Below are positions 53,855 through 64,000 of a stretch of 64,000 nt of DNA, in pieces. A program made the position numbers and the translations under genes. Source of the stretch: Cacajao melanocephalus (taxonomy: Eukaryota > Chordata > Mammalia > Primates > Pitheciidae); the NCBI GenBank assembly GCA_963573385.1, contig CAUYLG010070510.1:54482-118481 (forward strand), given 5' to 3'. Every line of letters starts with the position of its first letter. Position 1 is the stretch's first letter. The notes under the pieces are model-generated. The model saw only the letters and a list, made by a program, of their open reading frames with translations, was not told the origin of the DNA and did not search any database.

Positions 53855-55368
53855 TTTTTAAAAAAATTATTTAAGACTTTTATTAACAGGTGCTTTCAGT
53901 TTGTTGACTTTTTTGAAAAAATCAAGTTGTAAACTTTTATTACAAATTAAAAATGAAGTTCTTAAAAATCTCAACTTGACCAGATATGAAACAATTTAAA
54001 AACCTTTAAAGGCGTATTGAGAGAAACCAGGCTTTTTTAAAAAACACATTTGTTATTACCAAAAAGAGACATCTTTAGGTAAAAATAATAAAAACCTCAT
54101 GCTGCATAGATAATGCAGATAGTTCTATTTATCTGGTCAATGGGCAAAAAGCAAGCACTTAAGGTCTTCAGCTCCAATCTTTTGTTCGTTTCTTATTGCT
54201 GGAATTTCTTATTTCTTCTTGTTGGATAACTAAACCGGATGATGGTAGAGATGGTAAGCCGGCATTTACTCAGCCCCGGCCTGCTCAGCCTCGGGAGCAG
54301 ACGAATTCTCAGCTGGTGGATCGGCTGCTTTTGTCTCTTTGCCATCTTGTGGTTTAAGGTTTTCCAGGCGTCTGCGTCGGTAATTGAAGTTGCGGAGGTA
54401 CCGACGTTGAGGTGGCTGCTGACCCTGGGTCTCATCTCGTTGATTTTCTTTATCCTCTTCATTGCCATCCTCTCTAGGCTGTCTTTGGCGAGGAGAGCCC
54501 CTGCGGAATCGTGGTCTATATCCCCGATACATATTCTGCCTCACTGGTCTACCTTGTTCTCCTGTACCCTGATTGTCAGCACTCTCCATCACTTCTTCCT
54601 GCACAGGAGGGTTGGAATATTGTGGTTGATGCCCATAGGGTCTCCGCATGTAGTAAGGTGGGAAACTTCACGTGCGGTAGGGCCAGCGTTGTTGGGCCTG
54701 GCCTTCGGGAGCACTCTCTGATCCCTCGTTCTTTTCCCCACTCTCACTATTCTGGTAATTTTGCTGGTAATTGCGCGGAGGATCCCTACGACGTGGATAG
54801 CGTCTATAATGGTTACAGTCTACTGCATATTTACTGCCTTGAACTGGAACGCCGCCAGGACCTGTAACATTTGCTGCCTCTGCACCCTTTTCTCCTTCAA
54901 CAACATCAAACTCCACAGTCTCTCCATCTCCTACACTGCGAAGGTACTTCCTGGGGTTATTCTTCTTTATGGCAGTCTGGTGTACAAATACATCTTCCTT
55001 AGTGTCATTCCTGTTGATGAAACCATATCTGTTCCTTAAATTGAACCATTTTACTGTTCCCAAAACCTTCGTTGCAATGACCTTCTTGTCCCTGCTGGCA
55101 GGTGCTACTGATGTGAGGCTGCCCAGGCCACCGCTCCCTGTGCCGCTGCCTGTAGTGCTGGGCTTGGTGTTGGCGGTGCAGAGGGCAGGGGTGGAGGGCA
55201 GCTGCTGGGTTTCGGCCTCGCTGCTCATGGTTGTGGTGATGGTGATTGGGGCCGGCTGCGGCAGCTACGACTCCTCCCGGGATGTGATGGTAACTAGGCT
55301 GGCATCGGCAGTGGGGCTGCTCAGGGCTCTCTGGGGTCCGCTCTCCGCTCCTGCTACCGATTGAACTA
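53855..55368 (-). pseudogene. YBX1P: Processed YBX1 (Y-box binding protein 1) retrocopy inside L1 ORF2
   Basis: About 1.5 kb, intronless, antisense to the window and parallel to IMPG1: 5'UTR 55368-55229, reading frame 55228-54266, then a 3'UTR with AATAAA at 53884-53879 and only about five A's of tail. Parent YBX1 is a cold-shock-domain DNA/RNA-binding protein of about 324 residues. Here MSSEAETQQ starts the frame, the cold-shock domain is complete ([11 protein letters not shown] through [16 protein letters not shown]), and the basic/acidic tail runs to EQAGAE. The frame is about 320 codons, broken by one in-frame TGA at 54670-54668 (after RWPYRT, where the parent has an Arg codon). A Gly-to-Arg change is present in the RNP1 motif. 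The symbol is generic, not an assigned locus name. Confidence 0.96.
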
Positions 55369-56633
55369 TGTAATGCCCTTCTTTGTCTTTTGGATCTTGG
55401 TTGGTTTAAAGTGTGTTTTATCAGAGAGTAGGACTGCAACCCCTGCTTTTTTTTTATGCTTTCCGTTGCTTGGTAAATATTCCTTTAATTTTGAGCCTAC
55501 GCATGTCTTTGCACGTGAGATGGGTCTCCTGAATACAGCACACCAATGGGTTTTGACTCTTTATCCAATTTGCCAGTCTGTGTCTTTTAATTGGGGTACT
55601 TAGCCCATTTACATTTGAGGTCAATATTGTTATGTGTGAATTTGATCCTGTCATTATGATGCTAGCTGGTTATTTTGCCCATTAGTTGATGCAGTTTCTT
55701 CATAGTATTGATGGTCTTTACAATTTGTTATGTTTTTGCAGTGGCTGGTGCCAATTTTTCCCTTCCATATTTAGTGTTTCCTTCAGGAGCTCTGGTAAGG
55801 CAGGCCTGTTGGTGACAAAATCTCTCAGCATTTGCTTGTCTGTAAAGGATTTTATTTCTCCTTCACTTATGAAGCTTAGTTTGGTATATGAAATTCTGGG
55901 TTGAAAATTCTTTTCCTTAAGAATGTTGAATTTGGCCCCACTTTCTTCTGGCTTATAGGGTTTCTGCTGAGAGATCCGCTGTTAGTCTGATGGCCTTCCT
56001 TTTGTGGGTATCCCAACCTTTCTCTCTGGATGCCTTAACATTTCTTTCTTCATTTGAACCTTGATGAATCTGATGATTACGTGTCTTGGAGTTGCTCTTC
56101 TCAAGGAGTATCTTTGTGGTGTTCTCTGTATTTTCTGAATTTGAATGTTGACCTGTCTTGCCAGGCTGGGGAAGTTCTTTTGGTTAATATCCTCAAGAGT
56201 ATTTTCCAATTTGGTTCCATTCTCCCTGTCACTTTTAGGTACACCAATCAAATATAGGTTTCGACTTTTCACATATTTCCATATTCTTGGAGGTTTTGTT
56301 CATTCCTTTTCATTCTTTTTTCTCCAATCTTGTCTTCATGCTTTATTTCATCAAGTTGATCTTCAATCTCTAATATCCTTTCTTCTGCTTGATAGATTCG
56401 GCTATTAAAACTTGTGTATACTTCACGAAGTTCTCGTTCTGTGTTTTTCAGCTCCATCGGGTAATTTATGTTCGACAAACCCACCCTGCTTTGGCTGGCC
56501 CTCCATGGGCTGCACCCACTGTCTAACCAGTCCCAGTGAGATGAGCTGGTTACCTCAGTGAGTAATGCAGAAATCACCCGCCTTCTGTGTTAATCTCGCT
56601 GGGAACTGTTCCTATTCGGCCATCTTGCCAGCC
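55369..56633 (-). mobile_element. L1 LINE 5' part, antisense: 5'UTR start, truncated ORF1, ORF2 start
   Basis: Read on the - strand: a true L1 5' start (GGCTGGCAAGATGGCCGAATAGG region, to about 56485), an abrupt junction into the middle of ORF1 (coiled-coil piece MELKNTERELREVYTSF, then NLYLIGVP, then RHVIIRFIKVQMKKEM), and the ORF2 endonuclease start (about 55654, ITILTSNVNGLSTP and CCIQETHLT). It stops at the YBX1 boundary. Roughly 1 kb of 5'UTR and ORF1 is missing at the junction (about 56470-56485). Confidence 0.9.
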
Positions 56634-58419
56634 AATAAAAGAAGATGTTTTTTGTGACATTTGAATATGAATCCCTCACATTTACAATAAACCTAACCAA
56701 CTTATTTCATTATGGAACAGTTTGGGACTTAAATATAGGGTTGCTTGATAAAATACAGGATGCTCATTGGAGCATACTTTTACTAAAAAATTATTATTTT
56801 TTATCTGAAATTCAAATTTAGTTGGACATCTTGTATTTTTCTTGCTAAGACCATGATTTAAAAGACTTCTACTCTTTTTAACATGCTTTTAAAAGACTCC
56901 TACTCTTTTTGAGATTGAAGCTACTAAGGCTATAGTTAATCCTTTTGAAAAAATATTATCCAAACCTTATTACTATTAATAAGTGTATTTTAAATAATCA
57001 TGTTATCATCTAATTCATATGAAAAAATTAGAGTAGTGACACAGACCACTCTAACATTTCATTTTTGCCCTACAATAGGAAAGTCAAACACTAAAAGCCA
57101 AGGCCATTCATCTCACTCTGACTATGCAAAATGAAAAGATTCAAAATAACTGTCATGCTAGAGTGTGTATGTGCATCTGTGAAGGTGGGGAGTGTGTTTA
57201 TGTCTATGTGTACATGGCAGGAGCAATATTTCTAAGTCCATCTGCCAGATGTAGAGTAAGTAGCTATTGTGGTCACTTTCTAGGTAGGAGGTCTGTCCAA
57301 AGGCAAGGCCACAAATGATATGGTCCATCCCAAAGTAGATGAACTCAGGTCCAAAGTGAAGTAAGTGGGTGGGAGATGCCAGAAGCCCCATCAGTAGCTA
57401 GAAGAATATGAAGCAGAAGATGAACAGTGTGTGAGGAGCAAGTACATATGAAAGGCGATTTTACATGCTGCTAGAAAGGGTCAAATATATATGCTGAACA
57501 TCATCAAGCATTAAGAGGTTGCTTATTCATGTCGAAAACTCTCAAAAGAAGAGATTCCGTCAACTCCTTTATATCTTCAAGAGGCATGACCAGCAAGTTC
57601 TTAATTTTATATCAAACAAATTCATTCTTATAATAACAAGAAAGTTATTACCTTCCTTTCTGGAACACTGTAGAGATAGAAAATGTTAATTATCCATTCA
57701 TTCAACAGATAGACATTGATAGCCTAGTATGTGCCAGGCATTATTCCAGGTGCTAAAATATATAAGTGAGCAAAGATAAAATTTCTGGCCCCAAAGAGCT
57801 TACTGTCTAGTGGAGGAAGACAAAAAATAAAAAACAAAACAAAATAAAGCAAAAAACAAAGAATACTACATAGAACTCCAGGAGGTGATAAATGTCATGG
57901 AAATAATACGAAGCAGAAAAGGGGATGAAAGTACACGGTTTCCAATTTTATATAGAGTTGCATTGAGAATATAATATTGGAGAATAGACCGGAAGGACAT
58001 GAGTTAGTCATGCAGCAAATGCAAATGAGAGTGCCAAAAGAAGCAGGGTGCCTGTCATGCTCAGAGAGCAGGTAGCTGGGAGAACGGAATGGCCACAATG
58101 GAATTCTATATATCAATCAAGTGTCAGGGTGGCTAAAGGCATTTTCAAACACACAGTCTTAAATATTTTGCCCAGCACCTTTTCTCAGAGTGTGTTTACC
58201 TAAAATGAGGTAGTAAACTAAGAAAGAGAAAGAAACAGGATACTGAAAAGTTCAGGGAAAAGAATATCTCCAGAAAGATGGTCAAGGAGGCATTTCAAAT
58301 ACACAGTTACCCATGCGTAAAAGGCAACCAGTTAAAACTGGATTCATTTCAAGAGACAGGTACATTGAATGTATCTTTCACCAAGCCCTCTGCAATTGGA
58401 CCCATTTTAAAAATATTTC

Positions 58420-58717
58420 TTTTCCTTTTTTTTTTTTTTGAGATACGTTCTCACTCTGTCACCCAGGCTGGAGTGCAGTGGCATGATCATGGCTCACTGA
58501 AGCCCCAAACTCCCTGGCAGAATCAATCCTTCCACCTCATCTTCTTGAGTACCTGGAACCACATGCATGCGTCACCACACCTGGTTACTTTTTTTTCTTT
58601 TTGTAGAGATGGGGGTCTCCCAGTATTACTCAGGCCACTCTCAAACTCCTGGGCACAAGTGATACTCCTGCCTCAGCCTCCCAAAGTGTTAGGAGGCATC
58701 AACCATCATGCCCAGCA
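58420..58717 (-). mobile_element. Alu, antisense
   Basis: A poly-T run, then gagatacgttctcactctgtcacccaggctgg, through cctcagcctcccaaagtgtt, to accatcatgcccagc. Diverged, J-like. Confidence 0.9.
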
Positions 58718-59046
58718 ACAATTTATTTTCCAGCTTTAATAAGGCATAATTGACAAATAAAAGGCATGTACCAAATTTTTTAACCTGACAAAACTACTGA
58801 AGGAAATGCTCCACAGAACAAGACAGTAAACCCAGAGGGAGAAGGGATCAAGGAATCCAAACTGGGAGAAAGGCCAAGGAAAATCCAAGAGTGATAGCAA
58901 AGGGAAGACCCAGATGACAGCATCCAAAAGTCCTAGAGAGCAGCAGTCCAGAGAGAAAGAGGTGGTATACTAAAATTGCAATGGAAAGTCTGGGAAGAAT
59001 TAGTAATAAGTACAAAGAAAACTAAGGAGCTTTAAAAAAAAAAATT

Positions 59047-59361
<315 letters not shown>

Positions 59362-59749
59362 TTAACTCCAGGAAAGCAGAAAGGAAACACAGCAGATAGA
59401 TCAGCTGTGAATATTTACTATAAATACTAAATACTAATTTAATCATATAACATCACCATATTAAGAAGGTTGAAGGGAGAAAGAGGGGATGATACTGTAA
59501 GAAACTTAAATCTTTACCTATAATAACAGAAAGTCAATAAATGATATATGAAATGATGTAAAAATGCATATTAAAAAATGTGGAGATAAGTGAATGCCAG
59601 ACAAAACAGCTGAGTTAAAAGGGCCGGTTTTTGGTGAGTGTGACTGCACAGTAAAGAGGTGTGAAATAGTAAAATGCTGTATTTGTCAGAACACTTTAAT
59701 ATGATTTGATTCTAAAAACTTAAAACTTTTTGAGATAATTATAGATTCA

Positions 59750-60673
59750 AATGCAGTTATAAGAAATAATACAAGGAGTGACATCCATGAAAATTGCAGA
59801 GTTAGAAGCTCCAAAAGTCTGTCCTTCCAACAAAAAACTGGTGAAAAGTGTCAGAATTGACTTTTTCAGAACTCTGGAAACTAACCAAAAGCTTGCAGCA
59901 AACAAGGGAATGCTTAATTAAGAACAACAGCTGAATCTCAGTAAGAACAGTGAACTTTGTGGCATTTTTAACTTATCATGTTCTTACCCCCACTCCCCAG
60001 CTCAGTGGTAGCCTTGAAAATAACAGCCCTCATTTCCAGTACCAGTACCCCAGGGAGCAGAATAGACCTCATTGACTAGGAGTTTTAATTATTTGTTTCA
60101 ACCCGATTCCCTGGAATAGGAACTCAAAAGGCTTGCCTTTATCTTTCCTAACTAGGAACTCTCCTAATGCTAAAATGGTTACCTGGGGAGAGTTTGTCAA
60201 AAACACCCAGGCAAATGCACTAATTGCTACTGTGTGAGCCAATGAATAACAGCTGGGCACACAATAGATTAACCAAAAACTTGGGAGGGAAGGTTGGGGA
60301 ATGAGATGCTTTGGGGAAAATCACTTTCAAAAGCTCTGACATATTTTTGGGAATCTAGGGGGCCACTTTAATGTCCAGGGCTGTATGCATGCTCAGTAAG
60401 GACCTGAGAATGCCTATAGCTCTGGGCATTAAACTCTCCTCTCTGTCTGACCGTCAGACTTCTGCAAAAGCAAGAAGAGAAGGCTAATGGGGGAGTGGCT
60501 GCTTTCTGGTTATGGGATTTCTTTTGGGGATGATGAAAGATTTCTGGAATTAGATAGTGCTGAGGGGCTTCATAACATTGTAAACATACTAGAGACCACT
60601 GAATTGTCTACTTAAAGTGATTAAAGTGGTGAATTTTATGTTATGTGAATTTTATCTCCATAAAGAAAAAATA
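59750..60673 (+). mobile_element. L1M-type 3' end, sense (left boundary uncertain)
   Basis: The last 180 nt (ggggatgatgaaagatttctgg, attagatagtgctgag, ctagagaccactgaattgtc, gtgaattttatctccataaag) match mammalian L1 3' ends. The portion before 60400 is plausible L1 3'UTR but less certain. Confidence 0.65.
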
Positions 60674-60971
<298 letters not shown>

Positions 60972-60989
60972 TTAGAAAGAAAAAATAAT

Positions 60990-61960
60990 AGAGAGATCTT
61001 GTGTACTCATACTCATTACCCCTAATAACATCTTACAAAACTATAGCCTAATATCAAACAATGTTGGCATTGATAATCTAGAGACAATTCCCATCATCAC
61101 AAGGATTCCCTCATGTTGCTCTTTTACAGTCACCTCCACTTTCCCACCCACATCCTTTGTAATATCTGGCAACCACTAATACGTTTTCTATTTCTATAAT
61201 TTTTGTCATTTCAAGGATGTTATATAAATGGAAAAATATAGTATTTAACTTTTTGGGATTGGCTTTTCTTACTCGGTATAACTGGAGATTCATTCAAATT
61301 GTGTGTATCAATAATTTTTTTTTATTGCTGAGTAGTATTACATTGTATAGATGTACCACAGATGGTTTAACCATTTACCCTTGAAGGACATGTGGGTTGT
61401 TTCTAGTTTTTGGTTATTATAAATAAAGCTGCTATAAATATACATGTACAGGTTTTTGTGTGAGCATAAGTTTTCTTTCTCTATCATACTCAGGAGTGAA
61501 ATAGTTTGCATGGTAGTTGTATGTTTAATTTTTAGATAAACTGTCAAGCTATTTCACAGAGAGGCTATACTATTTTACATTTCCACCACCAGCAATGTAT
61601 AAGTGACCCAGATCCAAATGCATTCTCCAGCATTTGGTGGTGTTACTATTTTTTTTTTTTAATTTTAGCTATTCTGATCAGTGTTAATGATATCTCATTG
61701 CATTAATTTGTATTTCCCTAATAAATAACAATCTGAACATCTTTTCATGTGCTTATATACCATCTGTACATCCTATTTGGTAAAATGTCCCTTTCTGTCT
61801 TTTGCTCATTTTCTTATTGGAATTTTTGATTGTTATGAGAATTGTTTATATTTTCTACAACCTTGCTCTTTACCAGATATATGGTTTTTGAAGATTTTCA
61901 CCAGTCTATATCTTTTCTTCTCATCCTCCTAACAGTGTCCTTTGCAGAGCCATTATTTAT
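60990..61960 (-). mobile_element. L1M-type LINE fragment, antisense
   Basis: Contains ctggcaaccactaatacg, ggatgttatataaatgg, tattgctgagtagtattacattg, gaaggacatgtgggttgtttc, ataaataaagctgctataaa and tttaccagatatatgg, the reverse of a decayed mammalian L1 ORF2 3' part. Confidence 0.85.
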
Positions 61961-62247
61961 TCAGGTACTTTGTTCAGTCTAGGATCTATGAAACATAAAT
62001 AAAACTCAGGAAGCTCACTATCATGTCATATTTTAGGCCCTAAGCGTCCTAGCTAGTCCATCTTCTTCTCTTTACCTTTCAGAGCCTTCTCATATTTGAT
62101 AATATCAAGGGTATTTAGATACACTTAGCAGGAGGAACAGTACATTCATTTCATCTTCCTGGAGGTGGAAATCTACTTGACTTTTTAAATGATGTCCTTA
62201 TTTTATTTATTAAAAACATTAATAAAAGTATAGACTAAATATGTACT

Positions 62248-62597
62248 ATTGTTTGAATGTCCCCTCTAAGACTCATGTTGCAATTTAATTGCTATTGTGG
62301 CATTATTTAGAGGTGATTAGGCTGTGAGGACTCTGGTGTCGTGAATGAATTAACGCCATGATCATGTGACTGGGTTGTTATAAAAGCCAATTTGGTCCTC
62401 TCTTGCTTTCTTGTTCTCACCGTCTCTTGCTCTTCCGCCTTCTACCATGAAACGATGCAGCTCAAAGGCCCTCACCAGAGGCAGCACCCTCATCCTTGGA
62501 CTTTCCAGCCTCCAGAACTGTAAGCAATACATTTATTTTCTTTATAAACTACCTAGTCTGTGGTATTTTGTGACCATAACACAGAATGGAATAAAAT
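62248..62597 (+). mobile_element. MaLR (MST/MLT1-type) solo LTR, sense
   Basis: Contains tgtttgaatgtcccctctaag, ttagaggtgattaggctgtg, ctccagaactgtaagcaatac, ttctttataaactacctagtctgtgg and gtgaccataacacagaatgg. Confidence 0.83.
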
Positions 62598-62757
62598 AAT
62601 TTGACTGAAGAGAGTCAGGTCAATACTGACAGGCTTTAAGAAATCATTAAAAATGATATGAAAAAGAACAAAGTTCAGAAACTGATCATAGAGGAGAGAA
62701 TAAAATGTAGAAGATAGATCAAAGAAAGCCCACATTTATGTAGTTTGTGTCCTTCAA

Positions 62758-62922
62758 AAAATTAGCTGGGCATGGTGGCGAATGCCTTTTATTCCAGCTA
62801 CTTGGGAGGCTGAGGCAGGATAATCACCTGAACCCAGGAAGCAGAGGTTGCGGTGAGCCTAGATTGCACCATTGCACTCCAGCCTGGGTGACAAGAGTGA
62901 AACTTTGTATCAAAAAAAAATC
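62758..62922 (+). mobile_element. Partial Alu (second half), sense
   Basis: Starts at attagctgggcatggtggcg and runs through cactccagcctgggtgacaag to a short A run. Confidence 0.9.
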
Positions 62923-62994
62923 AAATTTAGAGGCCCAAACAATATCAAGTAATGATTCAAAATGGAATTATCCATGGCAAGTTATCCCTTGCTA

Positions 62995-63341
62995 TGGTCT
63001 GAATATTTGTATCTTCCCAAAATGTATTCGTTGAAATCTGAACCCCCAAGATTATGGTTAAGAGGTTGGGCCTTTGGTGGGTTGGGGGTGGGGGGGTGTA
63101 ATTAGGATTAGCGTTCTTATAACAGAGACTCCAGAGAGCTAGCTAGTCTCTTCCACCACATGAGGACACAGTAAAAAGGTGCTGTCTGTGAGGCATGGGT
63201 CCTCAACAGACACCTCATCAGATACATTGTCAGCTCTTGGATTTTTCACTCCCATGCCTTCAGAACTATGAGAAATAAACTTGTGTATAATCACCCAGTA
63301 TACTGTATTTAACTATAGCAGCTCAAATGAACTAAGACACC
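62995..63341 (+). mobile_element. MaLR (MLT1/MST-type) LTR, sense
   Basis: Contains tggtctgaatatttgtatc, ggttgggcctttggtggg, ccaccacatgaggacacag, agaactatgagaaataaactt, cacccagtatactgtattt and atgaactaagacacc. It directly abuts an L1 fragment. Confidence 0.82.
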
Positions 63342-63342
63342 C

Positions 63343-64000
63343 CTTAAGAAAGAAAAGTCTTCCTAACAGCAATCTACCCGTCTGACAAAGGGCTAATATC
63401 CAGAATCTGCAAATAACTAGAGCAGATTTACAAGAAAAAAACAAACCAATTCAAAAGTGGCCAAAGGATATAAACAGACACTTTTCAAAAGAAGACATTT
63501 ATGAGGGCAACAAACATATGAACAAATGCTCATCATCACTGGTCATTAGAGAAATGCAAATCAAAACCACATTGAGATACCATCTCATGCCAGTTAGAAT
63601 GGCGATCATTAAAAAATCTGGAGACAACAGATGCTAGAGAGAATGTGAAGAAATAGGAAAAATTTTACACTGTTGGTGGGAGTGTAAATTAGTTCAACCA
63701 TTGTGGAAGACACTGTGGTGATTCCTCAAGGATCTAGAAATAGAAATTCCATTTGATCCAGCAATCCCATTACTGGTTATATACCCAAAGGATTATAAAT
63801 CGATCTATTATAAAGACACATGCACATGTATGTTCATTGCAGCACTGTTTACAATAGCAAAGACCTGGACCAACCCAAATGCCCATCAATGATAGACTGG
63901 ATAAAGAAAATGTGACACATATATACAATGGAATACTATGCAGCCCTAAAAAACGATGAGTTTGTGTCCTTTGTAGGGACATGGATGAATCTGGAAACCG
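63343..64000 (+). mobile_element. L1 LINE ORF2 3' part, sense, running off the window
   Basis: Reads cagcaatctacccgtctgac, aagggctaatatccagaatc, ggccaaaggatataaacagac, caaaccacattgagatacc, tttgatccagcaatcccatt and ggaatactatgcagcc: L1 ORF2 C-terminal coding sequence. 5' truncated at its left end, it continues past 64000. Confidence 0.92.

Noticed and set aside
54239..55364. Open frames on the + strand across the YBX1 retrocopy (118-160 codons)
   Set aside because: They are the reverse of a GC-rich coding sequence on the - strand, which commonly leaves long open antisense frames.
50144..56633. Possibility that the L1 is still active
   Set aside because: ORF1 is truncated, ORF2 is interrupted by the YBX1 copy and broken by many stops and frameshifts.

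Overview
This is a vertebrate nuclear window from a primate. It has spliced exons with GT-AG junctions, about twenty Alu or Alu-derived copies (some AluY-like, with clear target-site duplications), primate-type L1, MaLR/ERV LTRs, MER5A, MIR and L2. Two convergent protein-coding genes are present: the 3' end of MYO6 (unconventional myosin VI) on the + strand and the 3' half of IMPG1 (interphotoreceptor matrix proteoglycan 1) on the - strand. This is the gene order of human 6q14.1. As I remember the human proteins, several residues differ in both genes, so a non-human simian is more likely than human. That is inference from memory, not an alignment.

Layout. 1-10976: last part of MYO6, six coding exons (254-292, 3420-3523, 4295-4426, 7599-7625, 10027-10245, 10777-10976). 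They encode the end of the tail and the cargo-binding domain, with the RRL and WWY adaptor motifs in separate exons. The 27-nt exon is the alternative 'small insert' microexon. 10977 to about 15.8 kb: MYO6 3'UTR (end uncertain) and intergenic DNA. About 17.4-18.4 kb: IMPG1 3'UTR on the opposite strand. 18421-47957: five IMPG1 coding exons read right to left (47425-47957 mucin-like region and start of the second SEA domain; 43864-44083 rest of SEA; 25967-26165 EGF-like; 20004-20076 and 18421-18498 C-terminal tail). 47958-64000: IMPG1 intron.

The most unusual structure lies in that last intron. An old L1 on the - strand (about 50144-56633) has lost roughly 1 kb internally between its 5'UTR and ORF1, and its ORF2 is split by a processed YBX1 retrocopy (about 53855-55368). 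The retrocopy keeps nearly the whole Y-box protein frame, broken by a single in-frame stop.

Other structure: a GC-rich, CpG-containing patch with a 17-G run inside IMPG1 intron 14 (about 32.2-32.6 kb); a fold-back Alu pair (21500-21876); opposed MER5A copies flanking the IMPG1 EGF exon; and a short direct duplication around the IMPG1 3' end. I found no bacterial-type operons, CRISPR arrays, tRNA or rRNA genes. Nothing here looks like a wholly new biological system.
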